Positions 16,695-27,100 of a DNA stretch of 64,000 bases are shown in pieces. Within the stretch, counting starts at the first letter, position 1. Each line of letters begins with the position of its first letter. Origin of the DNA: UBA6059 sp965227155 (GTDB taxonomy: Bacteria > Bacteroidota > Bacteroidia > Cytophagales > Cyclobacteriaceae); NCBI GenBank assembly GCA_965227155.1, contig OZ245731.1, forward strand, positions 744,001 to 808,000, given 5' to 3'. Both the position numbers and the translations under genes were made by a program. The notes below the pieces were generated by a model, which saw nothing but the letters and a program-made list of their open reading frames with translations, did no database searches and was not told where the DNA came from.

Positions 16695-17246
16695 TTAAAT
16701 CTTATGCATCTCGACATTATTCGCGGAGGTTACCTCGAAGGTGAAATGCTCCCCACCGAGCCTGGATAAATCATAAACTTTGCTGAATCCACCAGTTGTA
16801 TTTACAGATTCCTTGTGTACCAGATTTCCCTGGCTATCCATGATTCCAACCGCCACCCTTTGGCAGCCTTTTTCAGCAAAGGTCAGTTGGAAGCGATCTT
16901 TGCCAAGGCTTCTTACTGCCGACTTGCTGTTGTTAATAAGTAAAGTAGACTCATGAATCAGGTAGCCATTCTCCAATACCTCAACTGTGTAAAGTCCTTT
17001 GTCGAGTTTTGACACATCGTATGGTCTATGAAAACCTTCCTTACTCTTAATTCTATCCGTTTGGATAAGCTTACCCTCCTGGTCGTACAGTTTTATAAGC
17101 ACGTTCGCTGTACTTTTTTCAGTGTACAATACAGCTACCGATCCTGAATTGAAATCCGAGATCAGTTTAACTTTCTTTTCATTGCCTTTTGCAAAAGACA
17201 AAATACTGGTGCTAATTAATAATGCGGAAATAAATAGTTTTTTCAT
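16695..17246 (-). CDS. Small exported protein of two sorting-domain-like modules
   Basis: A 183-residue exported protein with a signal peptide (MKKLFISALLISTSILSFA). The mature part is two similar beta-sandwich modules of about 70 residues. They align as VLIKLYDQEGKLIQTDRI / VAVGIMDSQGNLVHKESV, then GFHRPYDVSKLDKGLYTVEV / GFSKVYDLSRLGGEHFTFEV. The layout resembles T9SS type A sorting domains (PNPxxx...GxYxV), but the PNP start and the usual C-terminal KxxK end are missing. It is therefore unlikely to be type IX cargo itself. The ATG at 17246 is preferred, since the longer frame to 17294 begins before the signal peptide. Function is unknown; its own terminator follows. Confidence 0.7.
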   Translation of the reverse strand: MKKLFISALLISTSILSFAKGNEKKVKLISDFNSGSVAVLYTEKSTANVLIKLYDQEGKLIQTDRIKSKEGFHRPYDVSKLDKGLYTVEVLENGYLIHESTLLINNSKSAVRSLGKDRFQLTFAEKGCQRVAVGIMDSQGNLVHKESVNTTGGFSKVYDLSRLGGEHFTFEVTSANNVEMHKI

Positions 17247-17411
17247 GTCCTTAAATTTTGAGTTTTGACCTATTAATTTGTTGTTGTTAAGCAAATAAAC
17301 GGTCTTTCAGGACAGGGTTTGTCACGCGATAGTCAATGGCTGTCACGGATTGTCACGGATGCGTAGGGAGATGTAATTATCAACCTGCAATCAAGAAAAA
17401 AGGGATAAAGT

Positions 17412-18089
17412 CTATAAGGCTTGCTTCTGTGCGGGGGCCATCGCCTTCCTATCCAGCCAATGGGCAATGATGGCGAAAAGGATATAGGTTGCTACAGCAA
17501 CTACAGCCAGGGAGGTTTTGTCACCAGCAGCCGGAGGTCCGTATACCTGGGAGCCATGTAGCAAGTACAGCAGCAAACAATACCCATACAGCCCCCACTT
17601 ACCTAAACCGTTGGTGGGCTTGATGGCCGACATATAAACCGAAAGCCCTCCAAAAAGGAAGGTTCCCTCAAGGATAAAGGCCAACTCACGATAATTCCAT
17701 AAGCCAAACCCCAATTTGGGAGAATTATCCGTCCACAATGGAAGATCAGGGGTGTGAACTACCAAATCCACAAACCAATGAGAGGCTATGGCAAGTGCCA
17801 TGGCTATACCCGCCTTCTGCCCCATTTTGAGCAGATATGTAAATATGACATATCCTATTCCAGCCCAAAAAATGGTTGCCAGCAGACTATGGGTATATGG
17901 CATATATTCCAAATGAAGATGATTGGTGGCCGTATAGTTTTCTACAAGGTTCATTCTTTCAATACCCATCACAACGAAAGGGAAGAAAAGAATATCTACA
18001 AACTGAACACCGATAAAAAGCCAACCCAAAGACAGGTTTTTATCGTACTTCTTGAGGGCGAAAGATGCTACGTAATGGCCAACGTACAT
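17412..18089 (-). CDS. Multi-pass membrane protein, YdjM/metal-dependent hydrolase-like
   Basis: A 225-residue inner-membrane protein with about six hydrophobic segments. Histidines at conserved-looking places (MYVGHYVASF near the start, YTHSLLATIF near 67, SHWFVDLVVH near 105) match the membrane-bound metal-dependent hydrolase family (LexA-binding/YdjM type). In that family His and Asp cluster at the membrane face. The C-terminal half is more diverged. Activity is unproven for most members. The gene stands alone between the exported protein gene and the giant-adhesin operon. Confident as a gene, less so for the function. Confidence 0.6.
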   Translation of the reverse strand: MYVGHYVASFALKKYDKNLSLGWLFIGVQFVDILFFPFVVMGIERMNLVENYTATNHLHLEYMPYTHSLLATIFWAGIGYVIFTYLLKMGQKAGIAMALAIASHWFVDLVVHTPDLPLWTDNSPKLGFGLWNYRELAFILEGTFLFGGLSVYMSAIKPTNGLGKWGLYGYCLLLYLLHGSQVYGPPAAGDKTSLAVVAVATYILFAIIAHWLDRKAMAPAQKQAL

Positions 18090-18167
18090 TTTATTCTGAT
18101 TTAGATTAATCCATGAATATAATGAATAAAAATTGACCTTATATCAATTCAATAAAATCCAGCCAGA

Positions 18168-20231
18168 CTATTTTAGCAGTGAAACCTCCTCATTTGTCAC
18201 AAACAATCTGATCTCTGTTCTCCGGTTTAGCTGGTGAAGGTTTTCATTACATTCTACATCATCACCGCAATCATTGATAAGCACATACTCACCAAAGCTA
18301 TCCTTGCTTATTCTTTCAGAGCCAACTCCTTTTCCTACAAGGTAACCTGTGGCTGATTGCACCCTGCGGTCGGCTAGTTTTTCGTTATACCCAAAAGATG
18401 CACGACTATCGGTATGTGATCCCAGACCAAGCCGCAACTCCGGATAATTGTTCATCACCTCTGCCAGCTTATCCAGTTCTACTGCGGCATCAGGCCGTAT
18501 GTTATGCTTATCCAGATCATAATATATGTTGTTGACTATGTAGATTTTACCAATTTTCCCGGTTAGCTCGTCGATGTGCTGCTTTACTGCTTCCAGGTCA
18601 CCATCAAAACTTTGCATTTTGCCTTTTCTGTTGGCATAGAGAATTTGCTCTGGCTTATTGTAGTTTCTAACTGCAATTATGTCATAGACATTAGATCTAA
18701 ACAAAGGAATCTCTACAGTAAAGGCACCATCACTGCCCGGCATCCGCATGGAACTAAACATGACCGTATCCTTTGTATAACCTTCGAAATCACCAATCAG
18801 CATGTATTCATGGCCACGTAAGCCTTGAAAACTGGTTGTGCCTACACCCGGTTCATCGAGAATCTGTTCATCATAAGTTTTATCTATGACTGTGATATCG
18901 CCCATTAGCATCTCCCTACTGTCGCCATCTACCACTACGGGCTTTATGTCAAATTGAAATAATTGAAACTGGTAAATATCGTCGCTTCCTCGACCGGAAA
19001 GCCTATTGCTGGCAAAATAACCAACGTTACCCTCAATGATCAACCCAAAATCATCCATTTCTGTATTAATAGGAAAACCAAGGTTTCGGATTTTTGGATT
19101 ACTCTTTTTTAGATCTGCCCTAAATACATCCAGACCACCCAGACCTTCATGCGTATCGCTAGCAAAAAAGAGCACGCTATCGGCACTTAAAAATGGGAAC
19201 ATCTCATCGCCTTCAGTATTAAAATTGGAACCTAGATTCTGAGGCTCGCTCCATTCACCTCCTATTCGTTTTGACATCCAGAGGTCTACACCACCCACAC
19301 TACCCGGCATATCAGAAGCAAAAATCATAAGGTCACCCTGGTCACCAAGCGTTGGGTGCCCTACGGAGTATTCAGGGCTGTTGTACGGAAAGGGCTCAGG
19401 ACTTGACCATTTTTCGTTATCCTCTTTTTCAGAAAAGAATATGATTAGTTTATTTACACCGTCTTCACTAGTAGTTGTTCGCCCCCTGTAGTAGTTGTTC
19501 CGAGTAAAAACTACTTTTTTATCATCATTGTAAAACTCCAATGGTCCTTCGTGAAACCTCGTATTCAGTTTATTCGAGAAATATTCAGGTTCACTCATTA
19601 CACCATTTGAAACTTCTGAATAATATAGGTTTAGATAATAGGTGTTGTCCCAATGATATTTCTTTCTAAATAATCGGGATGCTTTTCTGCCTGACACAAA
19701 TAGGATACCATCTTTATAGTAGGTAGGGCCAAACTCTCTATCAACGGTATTGATGTTAATGTCCTGAATGGCATAGACAGCCGAATCTCTAAAATAGTTT
19801 GCTAACTCACCCACTATTTCCTTCACTTTTATAGCCTGCTCACTATTAGAAACCTCAGGGTCGGTAATAGACTGAATCAATGAATTGGCCTGATCATATT
19901 TACCATTTTTCATCAATACCTGTGCGAAATTGAGCTTCACCTGATCATCAGCCAGGGGACTGTCAATGATTTTGTCATACCAAACTTCTGCATTGGCTGG
20001 AATATTCATCAACCTAAAGCAATCAGCTATCCTGAGCTTAGGATAATCTGCACTTTCCTGCTCTTCGAGGGCTTCTGTATATTTTTCTACAGCCTTGGTA
20101 TAGGCAAAGTCTGTAAAAAAACGATCGCCTCTTTTTACCAGCCTTTCATATTTTTTATTTTCCTGTGCATCGGCATTAAAAAACAACCCCAATACCAATC
20201 CAATTATTAGAAACACATTTAGTTTATTCAT
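18168..20231 (-). CDS. OmpA family protein with TPR and PD40 repeats (PorE-like)
   Basis: A 687-residue exported protein with a signal peptide (hydrophobic 7-18, cleavage near ADAQ). TPR-like helices lie at about 25-130 (YERLVKRGDRFF, KAVEKYTEALEE). PD40/WD40-like beta-propeller repeats lie at about 150-420 (DGILFVSGR, DLMIFASDMPGSVGGVDLW, VLFFASDTHEGLGGLDVF, GYFASNRLSGRGSDDIY). The C-terminal OmpA peptidoglycan-binding domain spans about 560-687 (YYDLDKHNIRPDA, LGSHTDSRASFGYNEKLADRR, LNRRTEIRLFV). The same architecture is found in PorE of P. gingivalis and in proteins encoded next to SprF-like genes. It probably anchors the translocon or the cargo to peptidoglycan. The gene starts 2 bases after the PorP/SprF stop, in one operon with the giant adhesin. 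Confidence 0.85.
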   Translation of the reverse strand: MNKLNVFLIIGLVLGLFFNADAQENKKYERLVKRGDRFFTDFAYTKAVEKYTEALEEQESADYPKLRIADCFRLMNIPANAEVWYDKIIDSPLADDQVKLNFAQVLMKNGKYDQANSLIQSITDPEVSNSEQAIKVKEIVGELANYFRDSAVYAIQDININTVDREFGPTYYKDGILFVSGRKASRLFRKKYHWDNTYYLNLYYSEVSNGVMSEPEYFSNKLNTRFHEGPLEFYNDDKKVVFTRNNYYRGRTTTSEDGVNKLIIFFSEKEDNEKWSSPEPFPYNSPEYSVGHPTLGDQGDLMIFASDMPGSVGGVDLWMSKRIGGEWSEPQNLGSNFNTEGDEMFPFLSADSVLFFASDTHEGLGGLDVFRADLKKSNPKIRNLGFPINTEMDDFGLIIEGNVGYFASNRLSGRGSDDIYQFQLFQFDIKPVVVDGDSREMLMGDITVIDKTYDEQILDEPGVGTTSFQGLRGHEYMLIGDFEGYTKDTVMFSSMRMPGSDGAFTVEIPLFRSNVYDIIAVRNYNKPEQILYANRKGKMQSFDGDLEAVKQHIDELTGKIGKIYIVNNIYYDLDKHNIRPDAAVELDKLAEVMNNYPELRLGLGSHTDSRASFGYNEKLADRRVQSATGYLVGKGVGSERISKDSFGEYVLINDCGDDVECNENLHQLNRRTEIRLFVTNEEVSLLK

Positions 20232-20233
20232 AA

Positions 20234-21148
20234 TTAAAAGTATCTAGGCGTTAGAATCTTAGTTCGGGGCAATTCAAATATATAGTTGATCATAAACTCA
20301 TGCGAGCCTGATTGCACTCTACGCAGATCTGTTGTGGTTGCAAAATCAAATGCATAACCTATTTGCCATTGAGGCGAAATCTGAAACTGCACTAAGAAAT
20401 CAAAGCTATCAAGGGATCTGTAGGATAGGCCTACCCATACCAATTCCTTAATCAACAAGTTGGCGTTTAAGTCGATCTGCGTTGGAGCACCCTCCACATG
20501 TTTGACCAGCATATTGGGTTTTAACTTTAAATTCCGCCCCAGATCAAAGACATAGCCTGCAAGCAAGAAATAATGTCTTATCAACTCACCGCCAACATCG
20601 GGATTGCTGGGATCATATTTCTGATTGATTAATTGAGGCGAAGAGGCACCGAGATAAAATCTATCACTATGCCACATCAATCCCGCACCTACGTTGGGTT
20701 TTAATAGGTTGAGATCTCCACCATTTAACATAGGATCTAAAGTGGCATCTCCAGTGTAGTTTACCCGAAACTGATTGAGGCTACCTTGTAAACCCATCGA
20801 TAGTTTTGATTTACCAAAATCTATACGATAGGCATAGCTCAGGTGAGCCCCAAAATGAGAAGTGATTCCAATTTTGTCCCTAACAAATACCGCTCCCAGG
20901 GATGCCTCCCTATGATTCAGTGGGCTATGAATTGACACAGTTTGCGTGCTTGGAGCACCTTCAAACCCCACCCATTGTTCTCTAAAAAGCATCGAGGCGC
21001 TAATACCGTCATGTATACCGGCGTAGGCGGGGTTAATCGCCAGTTGATTAAACATATATTGCGTAAACATGACCTGCTGTTGCGCCCTGACGACATAGCC
21101 AAAGCTACAGAGGGAAATTATTAATAGTACCAGGTAAAATTTCCTCAT
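20234..21148 (-). CDS. PorP/SprF family type IX secretion membrane protein
   Basis: A 304-residue outer-membrane beta-barrel protein. The signal peptide (MRKFYLVLLIISLCSFGYVV) precedes the family's hallmark QQVMFTQYMFNQLAINPAYAG at the mature N-terminus. Further typical marks are FREQWVGFEGAPSTQTVSIH, LGASSPQL and the C-terminal strand region RRVQSGSHEFMINY. PorP/SprF-like proteins are needed for export and attachment of T9SS cargo with type B sorting domains; SprF serves the gliding adhesin SprB. Here the gene lies 43 bases after a giant type B cargo and 2 bases before an OmpA-PD40 gene, so it is the likely dedicated partner of that adhesin. Confidence 0.92.
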   Translation of the reverse strand: MRKFYLVLLIISLCSFGYVVRAQQQVMFTQYMFNQLAINPAYAGIHDGISASMLFREQWVGFEGAPSTQTVSIHSPLNHREASLGAVFVRDKIGITSHFGAHLSYAYRIDFGKSKLSMGLQGSLNQFRVNYTGDATLDPMLNGGDLNLLKPNVGAGLMWHSDRFYLGASSPQLINQKYDPSNPDVGGELIRHYFLLAGYVFDLGRNLKLKPNMLVKHVEGAPTQIDLNANLLIKELVWVGLSYRSLDSFDFLVQFQISPQWQIGYAFDFATTTDLRRVQSGSHEFMINYIFELPRTKILTPRYF

Positions 21149-21191
21149 AGCTTTATTGATTTAAATGAATTAATAATTTTCATAGCTGATT

Positions 21192-24100
21192 TTATCGTTG
21201 AAGATGTACGAATCCTTTTTGAAGTGGATAATCTGTTCCATCTCTTCTTTCTATAATGTAGAAATAAGTGCCATCAGGTAGCTGACTGTTGTCCAGTGCT
21301 CCTGAATTAGCCAGGCCTTCAAAGAATTGACTTACATTATCATAGCCTTCGCCTTCCCAAACCAGGTTACCCCAGCGGTTATACACTACAACTCTGGTGT
21401 TTGGATAAAACTCCACTCCTTTGATTTCCAAGAAGTCATTAAATCCATCAAAGTTTGGCGTAATTACCATGTTCACAGGGAAATCCTCGCAAGCATATGG
21501 TAAGGCCGACTCACAGCCAGGATCCGATCCTTCCAGCGGTGGTACAACCAATGTCACTGTACCCACATCGCACAATGCCGGATTGCCATCATCACAAACC
21601 TGATATTCAAATTCAACTTCACCCTCATCACCCAGCTCCGGAATGTAAGTGAAAGTACCATCAGGATTCAATGTTAATTCTCCTCTATCAGGTCCATCTA
21701 CAAGAGTGAACGTAAGGTTATCACCATCAGGCTCATCCACAAATGGAAGCAAGGTGTCCTCTATACCTTCAACAGGGTCTTCCACTTCCATAGTTGGATC
21801 ATCTGCCACAGGAGGATTGTTTGGATCTACCGCACAATTTGGAGTAGCAGGAGGATAGCTCACCACAACACTATTGGTCGGGTTAGCGGTAATTACGAGC
21901 TGCATTTCAGGTCGTAATCCATCTTCTACCTGCACCCAGATACCATCTTCTAATTCCCAACCAGGCCAATCCAGTGCATTGCCATTGCCATCTACTTCAG
22001 CGCCCGGCCATAGCAGCAACCCTTCTGCCGGCTGACCACTCAACTCTTCTGCTATTTCACCATCCATTTTTACCCATTGGATTGTGACTGGGCCATCAAA
22101 TTCAAAATTGACGGCTGTTACTGCATATTCCACATATGGAACGTCATTTATACAAACAGAATTTACCGTGATTTCAATATCCCTGAATTCTTGCACATCA
22201 ATCACTACAACTTCAGTATCCTCAGATCCATCCTCATCTTCCACATTTAGTGTAATAGCCGCTTCGCCTGTGAAGTCCACATCAGGCTGGAATACAGCAC
22301 CATCTAATGCCTCGTTGATATCAGTTGGTGTGCCGGTTATTGTAAGTCGGTCCGTTCCATTACCGGTTATTTCGACACCAGGAACCTCATTGATTGTTAG
22401 TACACCATTATCCACATCAATAATGAGCGTCTGAATATCTGAATCCTCATCGTCAATGACCAACCCGGTGCCATTGGTTGGAGAGCAAATTAATGGCGTG
22501 TCTTCAGGTAATACTTCACTAGTAGACTCTGCTGTAACTGATGTTGGTGTGTCATTATCTTCAATATTGATCTCGATTTCACTATCGCCTAACACACCTA
22601 ACGATGGATCTACTATTGCAAGATTTAGCGATTCGCTGCCTTCTATCAGATTATCATCATTTACCAGCAACGCATAAACAGTTTCTGAAGCATCATTTGC
22701 AACGCTTAGTAAATTTGGCAATGATGATTCAATATCCTCGGTACCCGCACTGCCACTATAACTTACATTAGTTGTTATAGCACTGCCCGTGGCATTAATA
22801 AGTGCATCTCCTTCAGCATTTTTCAATTGAAGAGCAAAGTCAGCAGTTTGACCATCCTCGGAGCCATCACGAAGTTTAACCAAATCTACAATCAAATCCA
22901 GGTCATCATTATCCTCTATGATGGCATCAGCAAAATCGCTTCCTGTATTAATGCCAACATTATCAGATGGTTCAGACAATGTGATGCGAATTGTTTCATC
23001 ACCCTCAATCAGTAAATCATCTTCAATCGGAAGGGTGATTGTCTTAATTCCCTCTCCCGGACCAAATACCAATTCAGAAATTAATAGCGTATCAATATCT
23101 TCTGGTAACGCACTTCCTGAGAAGTCTACTTGGATAGTAAATTCATCCTCTGTTTGATTGGTGATGTCATTACCATTTTTATCCACCAGTTTCACCGTAA
23201 ACACTACCTCATCACCATCTTCACTACCATTGGAAGAAGTCTCTACTGTAAAGTTGATTTGATTGGTATCATCATCGCGAATAGTGCCTATGCCTGTATT
23301 ATCAGCAAAGGATATTCCAGGACTGGAAGCGACTATATTCGATAATCTTACCTCAAACGTTTCGTCAGGTTCTATCAATGCATCATTAATTATTGGGATA
23401 CTGATGGTTATTTCATCAACATTTGAAGTTTCAGAGTTGAAAGAAAGTATGCCGCTTTCTTCTCCAAAGTCCACACCTTCCAATGCTGTAACCTCACTGG
23501 TTGCATAGCGGAAGGTAAATCCGTCCTGAACATCGCCTTCAAGCACCACTGTAAATACGGCTACCCCTTCTGATTCAAGCACGGTAACATCATCAATAGA
23601 AACCGTGGCTACATCAGTATCCAAAATCTGGCCTGTAGCGGTATTTTGAACTATGGTTAGTTGCTGACCATTGTCTTCTACTAAAGTGATTGTCCCAGTA
23701 AAAGTCTCTGTAGGCTCTACGGTCAGATCACCTTCGATAGTTACAGGGATAGTTACTGTTAGATCATTGGCTGGTAGAATGACTGTTCGGCCTGTAAGTG
23801 CCACATAATCACTACCTGATCTTGCAGATGCATCAGTGGTACTGATACTAAACTCTAAATCCTGATTAAATGAACGCGTACTACTCAGGGTAAAGTTTGC
23901 TGTTTGGCTGGTACCAGTTTCGGTAATGGAAAATCCTGAAAGCGTGATCTCAGCAATATCATTATCCTCAATGGTACCAATCGCTCCACCTGTAGTAATC
24001 GTAATCAATTGTCCGTTTACATCATCAATTGTGATTAATCCTCTGAATGTTTCAGTAGGTTCGGATTGAAGATCACCAATTATCTCAACAGGTACATTAA

Positions 24101-27100
24101 TAGTAGTAGTACCTGCAGTAATTGTAACCTCTGTATTAACCTCACCTGTAAAGTCATTGCCGGCAGTTGCTGATAGATTATCGGTATTAAAGATCAAGTC
24201 AACATCCTCCTGAGCTATGCCTGTCATTTCTACAGTGAAATTAGCTGTTTGGTTAGCGTCTGTCTCCGTAATGGTAAAGCCAGTAATTGAAATGGTATTA
24301 GCATCATTATCATTGATAGTATTGCTCGCCGAGCCCGTGGCTATCGTGATCTGCTGGCCATTTACTTCATCAAGGGTGATCGTGCCTGTAAAGTCTTCCG
24401 TAGGCTCGGATATTACATCACCTAATACTTCTACTGGTATGTTGACACTTGTACTACCCGCAGTAATCGTATAGCCTACATTTGACTGAACTGCATAATC
24501 ACTACCCACTAGAGCACTGTTGTCACCCGTGCTAAACAACAGATCTACATCCGCCTGGGCAATCCCGCTCATCGTTACTACCATGTTCTGCGTTTGTGCT
24601 CCTTCTGTCTCCGTAATCGTGAAGCCCGCTATCGTTAAAGTGTACGCATCATTGTCTGTAATTGTAGCAGTAGCGGTGGCCGTTGCTATGGTAACCTGCT
24701 GACCACTTACATCATTCAATGTGATTTCTGCAGTATACTCCTCAGTAGGCTCTGCAATAACGTCTCCTAATATTTCCACAGGGATATTTACACTGGTATT
24801 TCCTGCCGCAATTGTCACTAATGTGCCTGCCTGCGCTGTATGATCCGTGCCATCAATAGCCGTATCATCGGTAGTACTGAAGTTCAATAAAACATCCTCC
24901 TGTGCTGCCCCACTCATCGTTACCCTGAAGTTTTGTGTCTGGCTTCCATTAGTTTCAGCTACTGTAAAGCCCGTTAGGGTAAGCGTGTAAGCATCATCAT
25001 CCGTAACGGTCGATGTGGCAGTTCCTGTTAGAATCGTAACCTGTTGACCATTAACTTCATCAAGGGTAATCGTACCACTGAAGTCTTCAGTTGGTTCAGC
25101 TATGTCATCCCCCAATACTGATACAGGAATATCAACGCTCGTACTACCCGCAGGTATAGTCACTATTGTGTTTTCCTCTTCTATGTAATCATCATCCTCT
25201 GATGCGCTAACATCATTAGTATTGAAAATTAGAACCACATCTTCCTGTGCTTCCCCACTCATAGTCACGGTAAAGTTCTCTATTTGTGTCGCATCTGTCT
25301 CTGCTACTGTAAACCCGGTTAACGTAAGCGTAAATGCATCATTATCATTGATGGTATTGCTCGCCGTGCCCGTGGCTATCGTGATCTGCTGGCCATTTAC
25401 TTCATCTAGGGTGATCGTACCCGTGAAGTCTTCTGTAGGTTCAGCGATTACATCTCCTAAAACTTCCAAAGGAATATCAACACTCGTATTACCGGCAGTG
25501 ATCGTATAGCTTTCTCCAGATTGAGCCGTGTAATCACTACCTGATAAAGCACTGTTATTGCTAGTGCTAAACAATAGGTTCACATCGGCCTGAGCCACAC
25601 CACTCATCGTTACCGTCATATTCTGAGTTTGTGTGCCTTCTGTCTCGGTAATTGTAAAGCCTGCTATCGATAAAGTGTAAGCATCATTATCATTAATCGT
25701 AGCAGTAGCTGTGCCTGTGGCTATCGTGATCTGCTGACCATTCTCATTGTCTATGGTGATCGTGCCTGTGAAGTCTTCTGTAGCCTCGGCTATCACATCC
25801 CCCAACACATCTACCGGTATGTCTACAACCGTCTGGCCCGCAGGGATCGTCACTACCGTGCCCGCCTGACCCGTGTAATCCGTACCATCTTCTGCCCCAT
25901 TGTCTGCCGTACTGAAGAGTAGCACTACATCTTCCTGTGCCGCTCCACTCATCGTTACCCTGAAGTTTTGGGTCTGCGTCCCATCTGTCTCCGTTACCGT
26001 AAAGCCTGCAAGGGTTAGCGTGTACGCATCATTGTCTGTTATCGTGCCAATACCCTGATTGTCCGAAATACTGCCTACGCCACTGAATACCAGGTTAGAC
26101 AGGTTCATCTCAAAGCTTTCCGTGGGCTCTGCTATGTTGTCGTTGGTAATATTGACCACTATCGGCAGCTGCGTCTCATTCAATGAGCCTGCTGCAAAAG
26201 TGACCGTACCTGTAGTTGCCGAATAATCCTGGTTGGAGGCAGATAGCGCATCATCATCTGCCGTAGCATAATCTACCGTCAACGCATCCTGGATATCACC
26301 ACTCAACCTCACAAGGAAAGTAGCCGTGCCCGCTGACTCATCCACCGTCACATCATTGATCGATACACTCGCCGCATCATCATCTGTGATCGTGCCGATA
26401 CCCAATAAATCATTGCTGCCATTATCTATCGCTCCACTGAACACTATATTGCTCAAGGCCAGCTCGAAGGTCTCCGTAGGCTCTGCCCTGCTGTCATCAC
26501 TCACCGGTACTGTTACGGTAAGGGTAGAACCACTGCCTGAACCCGCTGCAAAATTGATCGTGTTGGTACTTGTTGTATAATCCTCTCCATTCAAAGCCTC
26601 TCCATCTGCTGTCGCATACGTAAAGGTCAGCGCATCCTGAATGGCACCGGTAAGCGTTACCGTAAACTCTGCCGTGGCAAGTGCTGACTCAGCTACCGAC
26701 ACATCATTGATCGCTATGCTTACCTGGTCATTGTCTTCTATGGTATTGGTAGCAACACCTGTCGCAATGGTGATCTGCTGGCCATTATCATTAGCTATTG
26801 TGATCGTGCCTGTGAAGTCTTCTTCAGGCTCCGATATCGCATCACCTAATACTTCTATAGGTATGTTTACACTCGTACTACCAGCTGTAATCGTATAGCC
26901 CGCTCCTGATTGTACTGTATAATCACTTCCTGATTCCGCACTGTTATTGCCCGTGCTGAACAACAACTCTACATCCGACTGGGCAGCTCCGCTCATCGTT
27001 ACTACCATGTTCTGCGTTTGTGCTCCCTCTGTCTCCGCAATCGTGAAGCCCGCTATAGTCAAGGTATAGGCATCATTGTCATTGATCGTAGCGGTGGCAG

